NCBI GenBank assembly: GCA_934402155.1
Contig: CAKRTP010000022.1
Span: 1 to 19,755, forward strand
Reading direction: 5' to 3'
Source of the DNA: an uncultured Blautia sp.
GTDB lineage: Bacteria; Bacillota; Clostridia; Lachnospirales; Lachnospiraceae
Length of the DNA stretch: 19,755 nt
The number at the start of each line of letters is the position of its first letter. Within the stretch, counting starts at the first letter, position 1. The position numbers and the translations under genes are program-made. This document shows, piece by piece, positions 8,266 through 15,849 of this stretch. The notes under the pieces were generated by a model. That model was not told the origin of the DNA, made no database searches, and was given only the letters and a program-made list of their open reading frames with translations.

Positions 8266-8958
8266 AAAAAATTTTTAAATATTTTGTATCCCAGGCGATG
8301 TCCGGTCTGTAATCAGATTCTGGCAGAAAATGGGATTTCTGTATGCCGGGAATGTGAGAAAGAACTGCATCCGATCGTGACAGATTATTGTCTCAGATGT
8401 GGAAGACCAGTGGATGAAAATGTGGAATTCTGTCGGGAATGTCGGAGTGCATACAGGGAATTTGACAGAGGCCGTGGTGTTTTTCTTTATAATAACAAAA
8501 TGAGGCAGTCCCTGCTTCGTTATAAATATTATGGCAGCCGGGAGTATGGAGAATACTATGCTGCCTGTATATGCAGCTATATGGAGAGGGAAATCCGTGC
8601 ATGGAATCCGGATCTGATCATTCCTGTCCCGATGTATCCGCGAAAACAGCGGGAGAGAGGCTTTAATCAGGCCGCAGACCTTTCAGCACAGGTAGGAAAG
8701 TGTCTGGGGATTCCGACAGCGGACTGGATCGTGCAAAAAACACAGAATACAAAATCACAGAAAAAACTGAATGCAGTTGAAAGAAAGCAGAATCTGAGAG
8801 CGGCATTTCGGGTAACAGAGAGAATAGACGGACTTCGGATCCTTGTTCTGGATGATGTATATACAACAGGGAGCACGATAGAAGCTCTGGCGCATGTCCT
8901 CAGGGAGGCCGGAGCCGCCAGGGTCTTTTTTGTTACTTTGTGCATGGGAATAATCTGA
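8263..8958 (+). CDS. comF: ComF family protein (phosphoribosyltransferase-like, DNA uptake)
   Basis: ComF proteins are late competence proteins needed for DNA uptake or processing; the homologous E. coli GntX/YhgH is linked to use of DNA as nutrient. From TTG 8263 the protein is 231 residues. Four CxxC pairs (Cys13/16, 28/31, 43/46, 57/60) form the N-terminal zinc-binding region. The C-terminal half is a type I phosphoribosyltransferase fold with the PRPP loop VLDDVYTTGST near 195-205 and the VPMYPRKQRERGFNQA segment typical of ComF. A GTG at 8230 would overlap recD2 by 4 bases and add 11 residues, but its ribosome binding site is weak. The gene most likely shares a transcript with recD2. Confidence 0.92.
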   Translation: MKKFLNILYPRRCPVCNQILAENGISVCRECEKELHPIVTDYCLRCGRPVDENVEFCRECRSAYREFDRGRGVFLYNNKMRQSLLRYKYYGSREYGEYYAACICSYMEREIRAWNPDLIIPVPMYPRKQRERGFNQAADLSAQVGKCLGIPTADWIVQKTQNTKSQKKLNAVERKQNLRAAFRVTERIDGLRILVLDDVYTTGSTIEALAHVLREAGAARVFFVTLCMGII

Positions 8959-8975
8959 ATGTGAGGAGATCGAGA

Positions 8976-9077
8976 ATGTCTGTTTTACAGGCGATACAGC
9001 GGTTCAGACAGCGAAAAAGGGCTTTTCATGGTCATGGATATATGTTACAATTAATTTATATGAGTATTTCTGCTTGA
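8976..9077 (+). CDS. Possible 33-residue basic peptide
   Basis: An ATG at 8976 with AGGAG at 8964-8968 (7-base spacing) opens a 33-codon frame ending in TGA at 9075-9077. The N-terminal half is basic, beginning MSVLQAIQRFRQRKRAF, and the end is more hydrophobic. It follows comF by 17 bases and its 3' half overlaps the predicted promoter at 9023-9051, so it could be a relic or chance frame. No family is recognised. Conservation of the start, site and frame in relatives would be needed to accept it. Confidence 0.3.
   Translation: MSVLQAIQRFRQRKRAFHGHGYMLQLIYMSISA
9023..9051 (+). promoter_or_regulatory. Likely SigA promoter for the membrane-protein/cda gene run
   Basis: TTTTCA (9023-9028) and TACAAT (9046-9051) are separated by 17 bases. 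The -10 box is preceded by TG one base upstream, making an extended -10 (TGTTACAAT). Transcription would start near 9058. The -35 match is only moderate (4 of 6). It is the best promoter upstream of 9112. Confidence 0.6.
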
Positions 9078-9086
9078 GAAGCAGAA
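9068..9086 (+). other. Small perfect hairpin in the leader of the 9112 gene
   Basis: TTCTGCTT (9068-9075) and AAGCAGAA (9079-9086) form an 8-base-pair stem with a 3-base loop. It would lie about 10 bases into the transcript from the promoter at 9023-9051. No U-tract follows. It could stabilise the 5' end, but its role is unknown. Confidence 0.4.
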
Positions 9087-9111
9087 TGTATGATTTTGTA
9101 AGGAGCAGAAT

Positions 9112-9546
9112 ATGATCAATGAAGAAAAAGTTAAGATAATGACAAAGCTTGCCATGTATGAACAGGGCAAAGGCAGGACGCATCTTCCGGTCAGCAGATA
9201 TTACAGAAGTGATTATATTGGCCTGGCACTGATCAAGAATTTTTTTCTGGTTACGATAGGATATGTACTGATCGTTGCGGCAGTAGCGGTATATTTTGGA
9301 GAATATCTTCTGGAAAATATTCATAAGATGGATCTGATCACAACAGGAATCTATCTTATCATTGGCTATGTGATCGTTCTCGCTGTGTATTCTATTCTGA
9401 CGTATATTCAGTATTCGGTGAAGTATTATCGCGCCAAGAAGAGTGTACGTGAGTATTACAGTCAGCTTACAGAGCTGAGTAAAATTTATGCACGGGAAGA
9501 AAAGAAGATGTCCGGCAGAGGAACAGCAGGAGGTTATCGAAAATGA
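9112..9546 (+). CDS. Uncharacterised membrane protein with two transmembrane helices
   Basis: This encodes a 144-residue protein I cannot assign to a named family. A polar, basic N-terminus (1-40) is followed by two hydrophobic helices at about 44-63 and 75-99, joined by a short charged loop (GEYLLENIHKMD). The C-terminal region (100-144) is charged and likely helical, so both ends are probably cytoplasmic. AAGGAG at 9100-9105 precedes ATG 9112. The stop overlaps the next gene by 4 bases (ATGA), showing translational coupling to the larger membrane protein. It is the first gene of the run leading to cdaA, so a role in the same envelope or c-di-AMP process is possible but inferred only from position. 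Confidence 0.8.
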   Translation: MINEEKVKIMTKLAMYEQGKGRTHLPVSRYYRSDYIGLALIKNFFLVTIGYVLIVAAVAVYFGEYLLENIHKMDLITTGIYLIIGYVIVLAVYSILTYIQYSVKYYRAKKSVREYYSQLTELSKIYAREEKKMSGRGTAGGYRK

Positions 9547-10655
9547 CGGCATTACTGGAGTTTAAACAGAAAATAAAAGGCTTATTTGCACAGTATGAAG
9601 TGTATGTGATGCCTCTTTTGAAATTTATTCTTGCACTGGTCTATTTTGTGTGGATCAACAGCAATATGGGATATATGAAAGCACTTGACAATATATTTAT
9701 AGTATTGGTCCTGGCACTGATCAGCAGTGTTCTTCCGACGGGAATGATCATTTTTGTGGGCTGTGCGATGATGGTGGCTCATTGTTATGCACTTGGAATA
9801 GAAGTGGCTGGTTTTTTGCTGATGCTCATCCTTTTTATGCTGATCCTGTTTCTGAGATTCAGTGCAGGGAAGAACATTGTGATGGTATTTACACCTCTGG
9901 CATGCGCTTTTGATCTTCCGGCACTGCTTCCTATCGGATGCGGTCTTTTGAGTTCACCTGTATCAGCACTTCCGGCAGGCGGCGGAGTGATCATTTATTA
10001 TTTTGTACGTTATGTGAGAATGCAGTCGCAGGTTCTTGTAAATCAGGATGCGCAGATTCTGGACAATCTGACGCTTCTTTCAGACGGAATCATGAAAAAT
10101 GGCGAGATGTGGCTGACACTGATCACCTTTGTTGTTGTGATCCTGGCAGTATATCTTATTCGTACAAGACAATTTGATTATGCATGGAGAATCGCAATTG
10201 TTGTAGGAGGAGTGATCTATCTTTTGCTCATGCTGGCAGGAGGCATGTATTTTGGTCTTTCTGTTCCGATCATATCCCAGGTTATTTTTACAGTGGTCGC
10301 AGTTCTTCTTGGAATTGTTCTTGAATTCTTTGTTTTTGGCGGAGATTATACACGAACAGAACGACTGGAATACGAGGATGATGACTATTATTATTATGTA
10401 AAAGCAGTGCCGAAGGCTCTGGTGGCAACCTCTGAGAGAAGCATCAAGAAAATTAACGGTACACCTGTGCGTGATGAAAAGAAGCAGACAGAGCGGGTTG
10501 TGAATTTCTCAGCACCATTGTTTCAGGGGGCTGATTCTCCGGAAAAACAGAGAGAAGCAACAGATTTAGCAGAGAATACTGCTGCTATTGAGAAAGCAGA
10601 TATAGATGATATTGATTTTGAAAAAAAGCTTGAGGAATCTCTGAAGGATCTGTAA
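9543..10655 (+). CDS. Uncharacterised polytopic membrane protein upstream of cdaA
   Basis: A 370-residue protein with about eight hydrophobic segments: near 22-40, 48-78, 85-107, 112-135, 140-157, 189-207, 216-237 and 245-267. The C-terminal tail of about 100 residues is soluble and charged, starting with an unusual acidic-tyrosine stretch (EYEDDDYYYYVKAVPK, near 279-294) and ending in an acidic helix. There is no ABC, MFS or transporter signature that I recognise. I have an impression that the EDD-YYYYVKAVPK tail recurs in Lachnospiraceae proteins, but cannot verify it. It overlaps the 9112 gene by 4 bases and precedes cdaA by 55 bases. A membrane partner or scaffold for CdaA/CdaR is a positional hypothesis. 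Confidence 0.85.
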   Translation: MTALLEFKQKIKGLFAQYEVYVMPLLKFILALVYFVWINSNMGYMKALDNIFIVLVLALISSVLPTGMIIFVGCAMMVAHCYALGIEVAGFLLMLILFMLILFLRFSAGKNIVMVFTPLACAFDLPALLPIGCGLLSSPVSALPAGGGVIIYYFVRYVRMQSQVLVNQDAQILDNLTLLSDGIMKNGEMWLTLITFVVVILAVYLIRTRQFDYAWRIAIVVGGVIYLLLMLAGGMYFGLSVPIISQVIFTVVAVLLGIVLEFFVFGGDYTRTERLEYEDDDYYYYVKAVPKALVATSERSIKKINGTPVRDEKKQTERVVNFSAPLFQGADSPEKQREATDLAENTAAIEKADIDDIDFEKKLEESLKDL

Positions 10656-10710
10656 CAGGTTAAAAAGTTCAGCATCCCCAAAATAAAAATATCAGGAGGA
10701 GAGCAGGTTT

Positions 10711-11598
10711 ATGCAGAATATCACGGGTATAGTGGGAAGGTATCTTTCAGATATCAATTTGCCTTCCGTGAATATCATTGATGTCATTGAAATCATATTA
10801 ATTGCATTTTTTGTGTATCAGTTCATGGTATGGATCAAGTTCACCCGTGCGTATACACTGCTCAAGGGACTTCTTATTATTGCTGCTTTCCTTGTGATCG
10901 CTTATGTTTTCAAGATGAACACGATCCTGTGGATCGTGTCGAAACTGGCAGGAGCATTGATAACGGCAATCGTTGTAATCTTTCAGCCGGAACTGCGCAA
11001 GGTGGTGGAGCAGCTTGGACAGAAGAAGATCATGGCTTCCATTATCCCGTTTGATTCAGGAAAAGAAGTCAAGGAGAGATTTACAGACAAGACGGTCAAT
11101 GAACTGATCAAGGCATGTTTTGATATGGCAGAAGTTAAGACGGGGGCACTTATTGTGATCGAGCAGGAGATTCGTCTGGATGAATATATCCGGACAGGGA
11201 TCAATGTGGATGCAATTCTGACAAGCCAGCTGCTCATCAATATCTTTGAGCATAATACACCGCTTCATGATGGTGCTGTCATCGTGAGAGAGAACCGTAT
11301 TGTGTCTGCAACCTGTTATCTGCCGCTTTCTGATAATATGGAACTTAGTAAACAGCTTGGAACCAGACACCGTGCAGGCGTAGGAATCAGTGAAGTGACA
11401 GATTCTGTGACGATCATTGTCTCTGAGGAAACCGGCAAAGTTTCTGTGGCTGAGGGAGGCCGCCTTATGAGTGGAATCAGCAGTTCAGAACTTCGGGAAG
11501 TACTTGAACGGGCGCAAAACAAGAAGGTTGTAAATAACAGTAAACTGAGACAATTGTTTAAGGGGCGAGTAAAGCATGAAGAAAAAAATGGCAAATAA
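10711..11598 (+). CDS. cdaA: CdaA, membrane diadenylate cyclase
   Basis: CdaA condenses two ATP into cyclic di-AMP, which controls potassium and osmolyte uptake and cell-wall integrity in Firmicutes. The 295-residue protein has three N-terminal transmembrane helices (about 22-40, 48-66, 72-91), a short coiled linker, and a DisA_N/DAC domain from about 105 to 265. The catalytic DGA motif is Asp187-Ala189 and the RHR motif is Arg219-Arg221, so the enzyme should be active. The ribosome binding site AGGAGG is at 10694-10699, 11 bases before the ATG. The gene overlaps cdaR by 23 bases, and the two products are expected to form a membrane complex. Confidence 0.96.
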   Translation: MQNITGIVGRYLSDINLPSVNIIDVIEIILIAFFVYQFMVWIKFTRAYTLLKGLLIIAAFLVIAYVFKMNTILWIVSKLAGALITAIVVIFQPELRKVVEQLGQKKIMASIIPFDSGKEVKERFTDKTVNELIKACFDMAEVKTGALIVIEQEIRLDEYIRTGINVDAILTSQLLINIFEHNTPLHDGAVIVRENRIVSATCYLPLSDNMELSKQLGTRHRAGVGISEVTDSVTIIVSEETGKVSVAEGGRLMSGISSSELREVLERAQNKKVVNNSKLRQLFKGRVKHEEKNGK

Positions 11599-12856
11599 TC
11601 TTTCTCTGAAAATCCTGTCTCTTATTGTTGCTGTAGTTGTGTGGCTTCTGGTCGTGAACATTGACAATCCGATTGGGACGAAAACTTTCGTGGTTTCTGA
11701 TATACAGCTTCTTAATGAGGCATATATTGATGCTGATGGAAAAATGTGTATGCAGGACAGCGAACAGGTTCCGGTCAGGGTGACGCTTAAGGCTCAGCGA
11801 AAGGTGCTGGACAAGATTACTGTAAGTGATCTTCGTGCAGTTGCAGATCTGCAGCAGGCAGTAAGCCTTAAAACGGATCCGGTAATGGTTCCTATTACAG
11901 TTACCTGCGACAAGATTCTTCCGAGCAATATAGTAGTGACACCAAGTAATCTGAGTCTTCATCTGGAGGATAAGGATACGCAGGAATTTGTGGTGAATGT
12001 TACTACCAATAACACGAAACCGGACAAAAACTACGAAGTAGGTCTGCTGACATCCAATCCGGAGAAAATCAGGATTACAGGACCGAAGTCTCTTATTAAT
12101 AAAATAGATAAGGTGAATGCTTCTATCGATGTCGAGGGAATAACAGAGGATGTGACTCAGGAAAAGGACGTCAAGATCATCGACAAAAACGGAGAAGAAT
12201 TTACAGATTCAGATATGAGTTATCTCAATGTTTCGAGAGTTTATGTAACTGCAAGGTTGTGGAAAGTACAGTCTAATGTTAAAATAAGTGCAGAGTATAC
12301 AGGTACGCCGGAAGAAGGATATCAGGTTGAGAGTATCAGTACCACACCGAATGTGATCAGTGTTGCAGGGAGTGAGGAGGCACTGAAAGCCTTAAAAGAG
12401 CAGAACAATACAATCTGGATTCCGGGATCAGCAGCAGATATAACAGACAGAAGCAGAGACTTTGAAGAAAAGATCAATCTTTCCGATTATCTTCCTGATG
12501 GATTGAAGCTGACAAGTGATTCAAGTGAAGATGTATTTATAAGGGTCAATATTCTGCCGGAGGGAAGTACTGTATGTGAATTACCTACCAAAAATATCCT
12601 GGTTGAGAATCAGCCGGATGGCATGCAGGTTACCTTTGATACAGCAACTATTGAGATCAGAGTCAAGAAATCCGAAGAGGATCTTGACAATCTGACCGAA
12701 AATGATATCAAGGCATCGATCAATCTGAAAAACAAGGAAGAAGGCAGTTATGAAGTGCCTGTCAAAGTCGGTATTCCAGATGGATATGAACTGGTAGATG
12801 AAGTTACTGCCGGAGTAGAGGTTTCCAGAATCTCCACAACGGATACAAATGATTGA
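11576..12856 (+). CDS. cdaR: CdaR, YbbR-domain regulator of CdaA
   Basis: CdaR is a membrane-anchored extracytoplasmic protein that binds CdaA and modulates c-di-AMP synthesis. This 426-residue version has one N-terminal transmembrane helix (about 10-28, LSLKILSLIVAVVVWLLV), and the remainder is beta-rich and appears to contain four YbbR repeats, each with a VxVTL/VFIRV-type strand pattern. The start ATG 11576 lies within cdaA, with AGGGG at 11561-11565 as ribosome binding site; ATG 11588 is less likely. In Bacilli glmM and glmS usually follow cdaAR; here an HPr-family gene follows instead. Confidence 0.93.
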   Translation: MKKKMANNLSLKILSLIVAVVVWLLVVNIDNPIGTKTFVVSDIQLLNEAYIDADGKMCMQDSEQVPVRVTLKAQRKVLDKITVSDLRAVADLQQAVSLKTDPVMVPITVTCDKILPSNIVVTPSNLSLHLEDKDTQEFVVNVTTNNTKPDKNYEVGLLTSNPEKIRITGPKSLINKIDKVNASIDVEGITEDVTQEKDVKIIDKNGEEFTDSDMSYLNVSRVYVTARLWKVQSNVKISAEYTGTPEEGYQVESISTTPNVISVAGSEEALKALKEQNNTIWIPGSAADITDRSRDFEEKINLSDYLPDGLKLTSDSSEDVFIRVNILPEGSTVCELPTKNILVENQPDGMQVTFDTATIEIRVKKSEEDLDNLTENDIKASINLKNKEEGSYEVPVKVGIPDGYELVDEVTAGVEVSRISTTDTND

Positions 12857-12877
12857 GAAACAGGGGATATAAAAGAT

Positions 12878-13141
12878 ATGATCAGTCAGAAGATAATAGT
12901 TAATAACCCGTCAGGTCTTCACCTGCGTCCGGCGGGGAACTTGTGTAATGAGGCAGGTAAGTACCAGTCAGACATAGAGTTTGTTTTTGGTGGCAGTAAG
13001 GCAAATGCCAAGAGTGTGTTGAGTGTTCTGGGTGCCTGTGTAAAATGCGGGGATGAAATTGAACTGATCTGTGATGGAACAGATGAGCAGGAAGCAATGA
13101 AAGCTTTGATCGATGTGATAAACAGAGGTCTTGGTGAATAA
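12878..13141 (+). CDS. HPr-family phosphocarrier protein
   Basis: HPr transfers phosphate from enzyme I to PTS sugar permeases and, when phosphorylated on serine, acts in carbon catabolite control. The 87-residue protein has His15 in SGLHLRPAG, the enzyme I phosphorylation site, with Arg17 and Pro18 conserved. Ser46 lies in NAKSVLSV, aligned with the HPr kinase site. Position 16 is Leu where canonical HPr usually has Ala, so it may be a specialised paralogue. Because His15 is retained it is not a Crh-type protein. AGGGGAT at 12862-12868 precedes the ATG. It lies 21 bases after cdaR and 29 before the transpeptidase gene, with no terminator visible on either side. Confidence 0.9.
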   Translation: MISQKIIVNNPSGLHLRPAGNLCNEAGKYQSDIEFVFGGSKANAKSVLSVLGACVKCGDEIELICDGTDEQEAMKALIDVINRGLGE

Positions 13142-13170
13142 AGGTGTTATAAGAGTAAGGAGGAGAAGTT

Positions 13171-15780
13171 GTGAAGAAACGAGTTGTGGCAGTTTTACTG
13201 AGTTTATCCATGTGTATGGCTGCAGGGGCAGAAGCATCAGCTGCCAGTGTAGCGGATTTTTCAACTGAGATCGCAATTGCAGAGGACAGCGAAGAATCTG
13301 CTAACGGTGAATCAGATAACAGTGAGGATGCCGATGATTTTACTGAGACAATAGAAGATGGTGATGTATCTGATGCAGAACAGCCAGATGCAGAAATAAC
13401 ACCGGATGCCGGGGAGGCAGAGGTGGATTTCGGATCTGGAGAGGATTTTTCTTCTGAAATATCTTCAGAGATTCAGGATAAAGCTGATGAGAATGAGGCA
13501 GATACAGCAGGGGCAGCAGCATATCTTGGAGAAAAGGCGGTAAGTAACACAGAGGCGGTTCTTTCTTATCACAGATGGAGAGGAGTTACTGTCGGAAATG
13601 TTCTGAAGTGGAGACTTTATAAATATGACGGAGCCAAGGCAGTCTCTGCAGAAGAAACAAAGGCAGATACGGAAGAAAATACTGAAGAGTCAGCGGACAT
13701 AGAGGTTTTGTCAGCAGACACAGAGCAGTCAGCAGCAGATGAAGAAAATCCGGCAGATACAGAACAGCCGGCAGATGTAGAGCAGTCAGCAGATGCAGAG
13801 GTTATACAGGATGCAGAAGTGATCGACCAGACAGAAACAGAAGATAATGGCACAGCTATGGCTGGAAATGCAGATTACTATACTGCAGCAGACGGATTGC
13901 TTCAGATCACTACAGTAGATGCAGCGGGAAATGCTGTATTTACGGCTAAATATGCATTTGATGAACATGGATACCTGATCACAGGAAACAGTCTTGTAGG
14001 TACCAATGGAAATGACCATTATTATTTTGCGACAGAAAATGATACAGAAATAACAAAACCAGAGGTGGATAGTCAATATAAAGAGGTAGTAGCACCATTC
14101 AACTCTGAACTCGGTCAGATGCAGACAGACAAATGGATCTGGGATGGAGTAAAATTCAGCTACTACAACAAAGATGGTGTTTATGAAGCCAAAGAAGAGG
14201 GAATCTACGAGATTGATGGCGAGTACTATTATCTTCTGGCTGATGGACAGCCATTTGTAGGAGAAAAAGAGACTACATACAATAACAAAACAGGCCTCTA
14301 CTGGTTCAAGAGTGCTTCTGAAAAAGATGAGATTCCTGGTAAAATGGCAAGAGATACCTGGATTGGAATCAACAACAACAGATGGCGTTATTTTGGAAGC
14401 GACGGATGTTATGTAAAGAAAGGGATTGGAGCATATAAGGTACTGAATAACAGTTCTAACTTATATCTCCTGGATGCGAATGGATATCTGATCAAAGGCA
14501 AGCTTGTCAAAGGTGCAGACGGATATTATTATATGTCCAACAAATCTGGTATTGCCTACAGAAATAAACTTGTAAAATATGGAAATTACAGATATTACTT
14601 TACCGGAAACGGACGTCGTGCGACATGGAGAAACCGTTGGGTGCAGTGTGCAGGTACAGGATCTACTTCATATGGCAGATACTATTACTTTGGAAATGTT
14701 GCCGGACGTGTAGACGAGAAGAAGGGAATACAGAAGGTTGTTGTCAATAACAAATTTGTAGGCTGGTTTCTTTTTACAAATGGCGGAAACAACTATCAGA
14801 ATGCATGGAGCGGCTCCAGATATTTCCTTCCGGATGGACGCATGGCAAGTGGCGTGACAAAAATTGGTGATAAATATTATTTCTTCCAGCGTTCCAGTAC
14901 CTCAAAATATCGTGGACAGATGTATAAGGGAACATGGATCAAGTATAATAACCAGTACTACTATGCATCTGCCAATGGAGTTCTTGCAGTAAATGGCTGG
15001 AGAAGAATTAAATGTGACGGACAGATGTATTATTTCTACTTCAAAAACTGTGTGGCACAGACCAACCGGACCGCAACCAGAGGAACAACAAAGGGATGGC
15101 TGGACAGCAGAGGCAGATTTACAACAGGATGGGTAACGATCGATTCAAACAGAAATCTGGTTCGTTATATTAATCCGGAGACCGGTAAATGGTACAAAAA
15201 TACAACTGTATGGATCGATGGTATAAACTACCGTTTCAATAATTATGGCAACAGGGTTTCAGACAGAACAGATGAATTCAAACGCAGCAGTTATTATCTG
15301 GAATGTGATCGTACAAATGGAGTTATGACTGTCTATACAGACAGCAGCAAGCAGTATCCGATCAAGACAATTCGTGTTTCTGTAGGTAATCCGGTTACGC
15401 TGACATTAAAGGGAACTTACAGACTGACAAGATCTTTGCGCTGGCAGCCTCTTATGGGACCATCATGGGGACAGTATGGTACTCATGTAGTCAATGGTAT
15501 CTTTATTCATTCTGTTGCAAGTGGACAGATGAATGGAAATAACCTTCCGGCAAGTGAATATCTGAAACTCGGAAGTCCGGCATCTCATGGATGTATCCGT
15601 GCCTGTGTTGCAGATGCAAAATGGGTATATGATAACTGCAATGGCTCCACACTTCGTGTATTTGATGGAACATACAGCTCAAACGAATGCTTTAAAGGAC
15701 CTCTGGGAAGAAGACCGCTTACACCACTGAGAGGAAGCAAGACTTTTGACCCGACAGATCCGGATTATGCAAATAAATAA
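13171..15780 (+). CDS. Secreted L,D-transpeptidase with acidic spacers and cell-wall-binding-like repeats
   Basis: L,D-transpeptidases form 3-3 peptidoglycan cross-links or attach proteins to the wall and resist most penicillins. GTG 13171, preceded by AAGGAGGAG, starts an 869-residue protein. A signal peptide (about 1-25, cleavage near AEASA-A) is followed by a Ser/Asp/Glu-rich segment to about 115, a short basic patch (HRWRGVTVGNVLKWRLYKYDG), then an Ala/Asp/Glu/Gln-rich segment with degenerate short repeats (about 155-228). Residues about 235-690 contain many aromatic-Gly repeats like choline-binding/glucan-binding modules. The C-terminal YkuD domain (about 705-835) has His780 and SHGCIR with catalytic Cys808. 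The ligand of the repeats is unknown. It ends at a terminator and may be transcribed with cdaAR-HPr. Confidence 0.93.
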   Translation: MKKRVVAVLLSLSMCMAAGAEASAASVADFSTEIAIAEDSEESANGESDNSEDADDFTETIEDGDVSDAEQPDAEITPDAGEAEVDFGSGEDFSSEISSEIQDKADENEADTAGAAAYLGEKAVSNTEAVLSYHRWRGVTVGNVLKWRLYKYDGAKAVSAEETKADTEENTEESADIEVLSADTEQSAADEENPADTEQPADVEQSADAEVIQDAEVIDQTETEDNGTAMAGNADYYTAADGLLQITTVDAAGNAVFTAKYAFDEHGYLITGNSLVGTNGNDHYYFATENDTEITKPEVDSQYKEVVAPFNSELGQMQTDKWIWDGVKFSYYNKDGVYEAKEEGIYEIDGEYYYLLADGQPFVGEKETTYNNKTGLYWFKSASEKDEIPGKMARDTWIGINNNRWRYFGSDGCYVKKGIGAYKVLNNSSNLYLLDANGYLIKGKLVKGADGYYYMSNKSGIAYRNKLVKYGNYRYYFTGNGRRATWRNRWVQCAGTGSTSYGRYYYFGNVAGRVDEKKGIQKVVVNNKFVGWFLFTNGGNNYQNAWSGSRYFLPDGRMASGVTKIGDKYYFFQRSSTSKYRGQMYKGTWIKYNNQYYYASANGVLAVNGWRRIKCDGQMYYFYFKNCVAQTNRTATRGTTKGWLDSRGRFTTGWVTIDSNRNLVRYINPETGKWYKNTTVWIDGINYRFNNYGNRVSDRTDEFKRSSYYLECDRTNGVMTVYTDSSKQYPIKTIRVSVGNPVTLTLKGTYRLTRSLRWQPLMGPSWGQYGTHVVNGIFIHSVASGQMNGNNLPASEYLKLGSPASHGCIRACVADAKWVYDNCNGSTLRVFDGTYSSNECFKGPLGRRPLTPLRGSKTFDPTDPDYANK

Positions 15781-15802
15781 TAAATAGTTATAAAACACAA
15801 AT

Positions 15803-15833
15803 AAAAGAACTCTCCCTGTGGAAGAGTTCTTTT
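15803..15833 (+). terminator. Terminator-like hairpin between the transpeptidase gene and rfbB
   Basis: AAAAGAACTCT (15803-15813) and AGAGTTCTTTT (15823-15833) form an 11-base-pair stem with a 9-base loop. The T-run is part of the right arm and ends with C. The rfbB ribosome binding site AGGAGG begins only 2 bases later, so the hairpin could also serve as a partial terminator or attenuator. Confidence 0.78.
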
Positions 15834-15849
15834 CAGGAGGGAAAGAACT

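Noticed and set aside
9004..9552. Long reverse frame opposite the 9112 gene (182 codons)
   Set aside because: It is antisense to a well-supported membrane protein with a proper start site and coupled stop; composition is Cys/His/Ile-rich, as in shadow frames.
13142..13170. c-di-AMP (ydaO-type) riboswitch ahead of the transpeptidase gene
   Set aside because: The gap is only 29 bases, far too short for that riboswitch, and no matching motif was seen elsewhere.
13617..13853. Reverse Ser/Ala/Cys-rich frame opposite the transpeptidase spacer
   Set aside because: It is the complement of the degenerate Asp/Ala/Glu repeat and has no start signals of its own.
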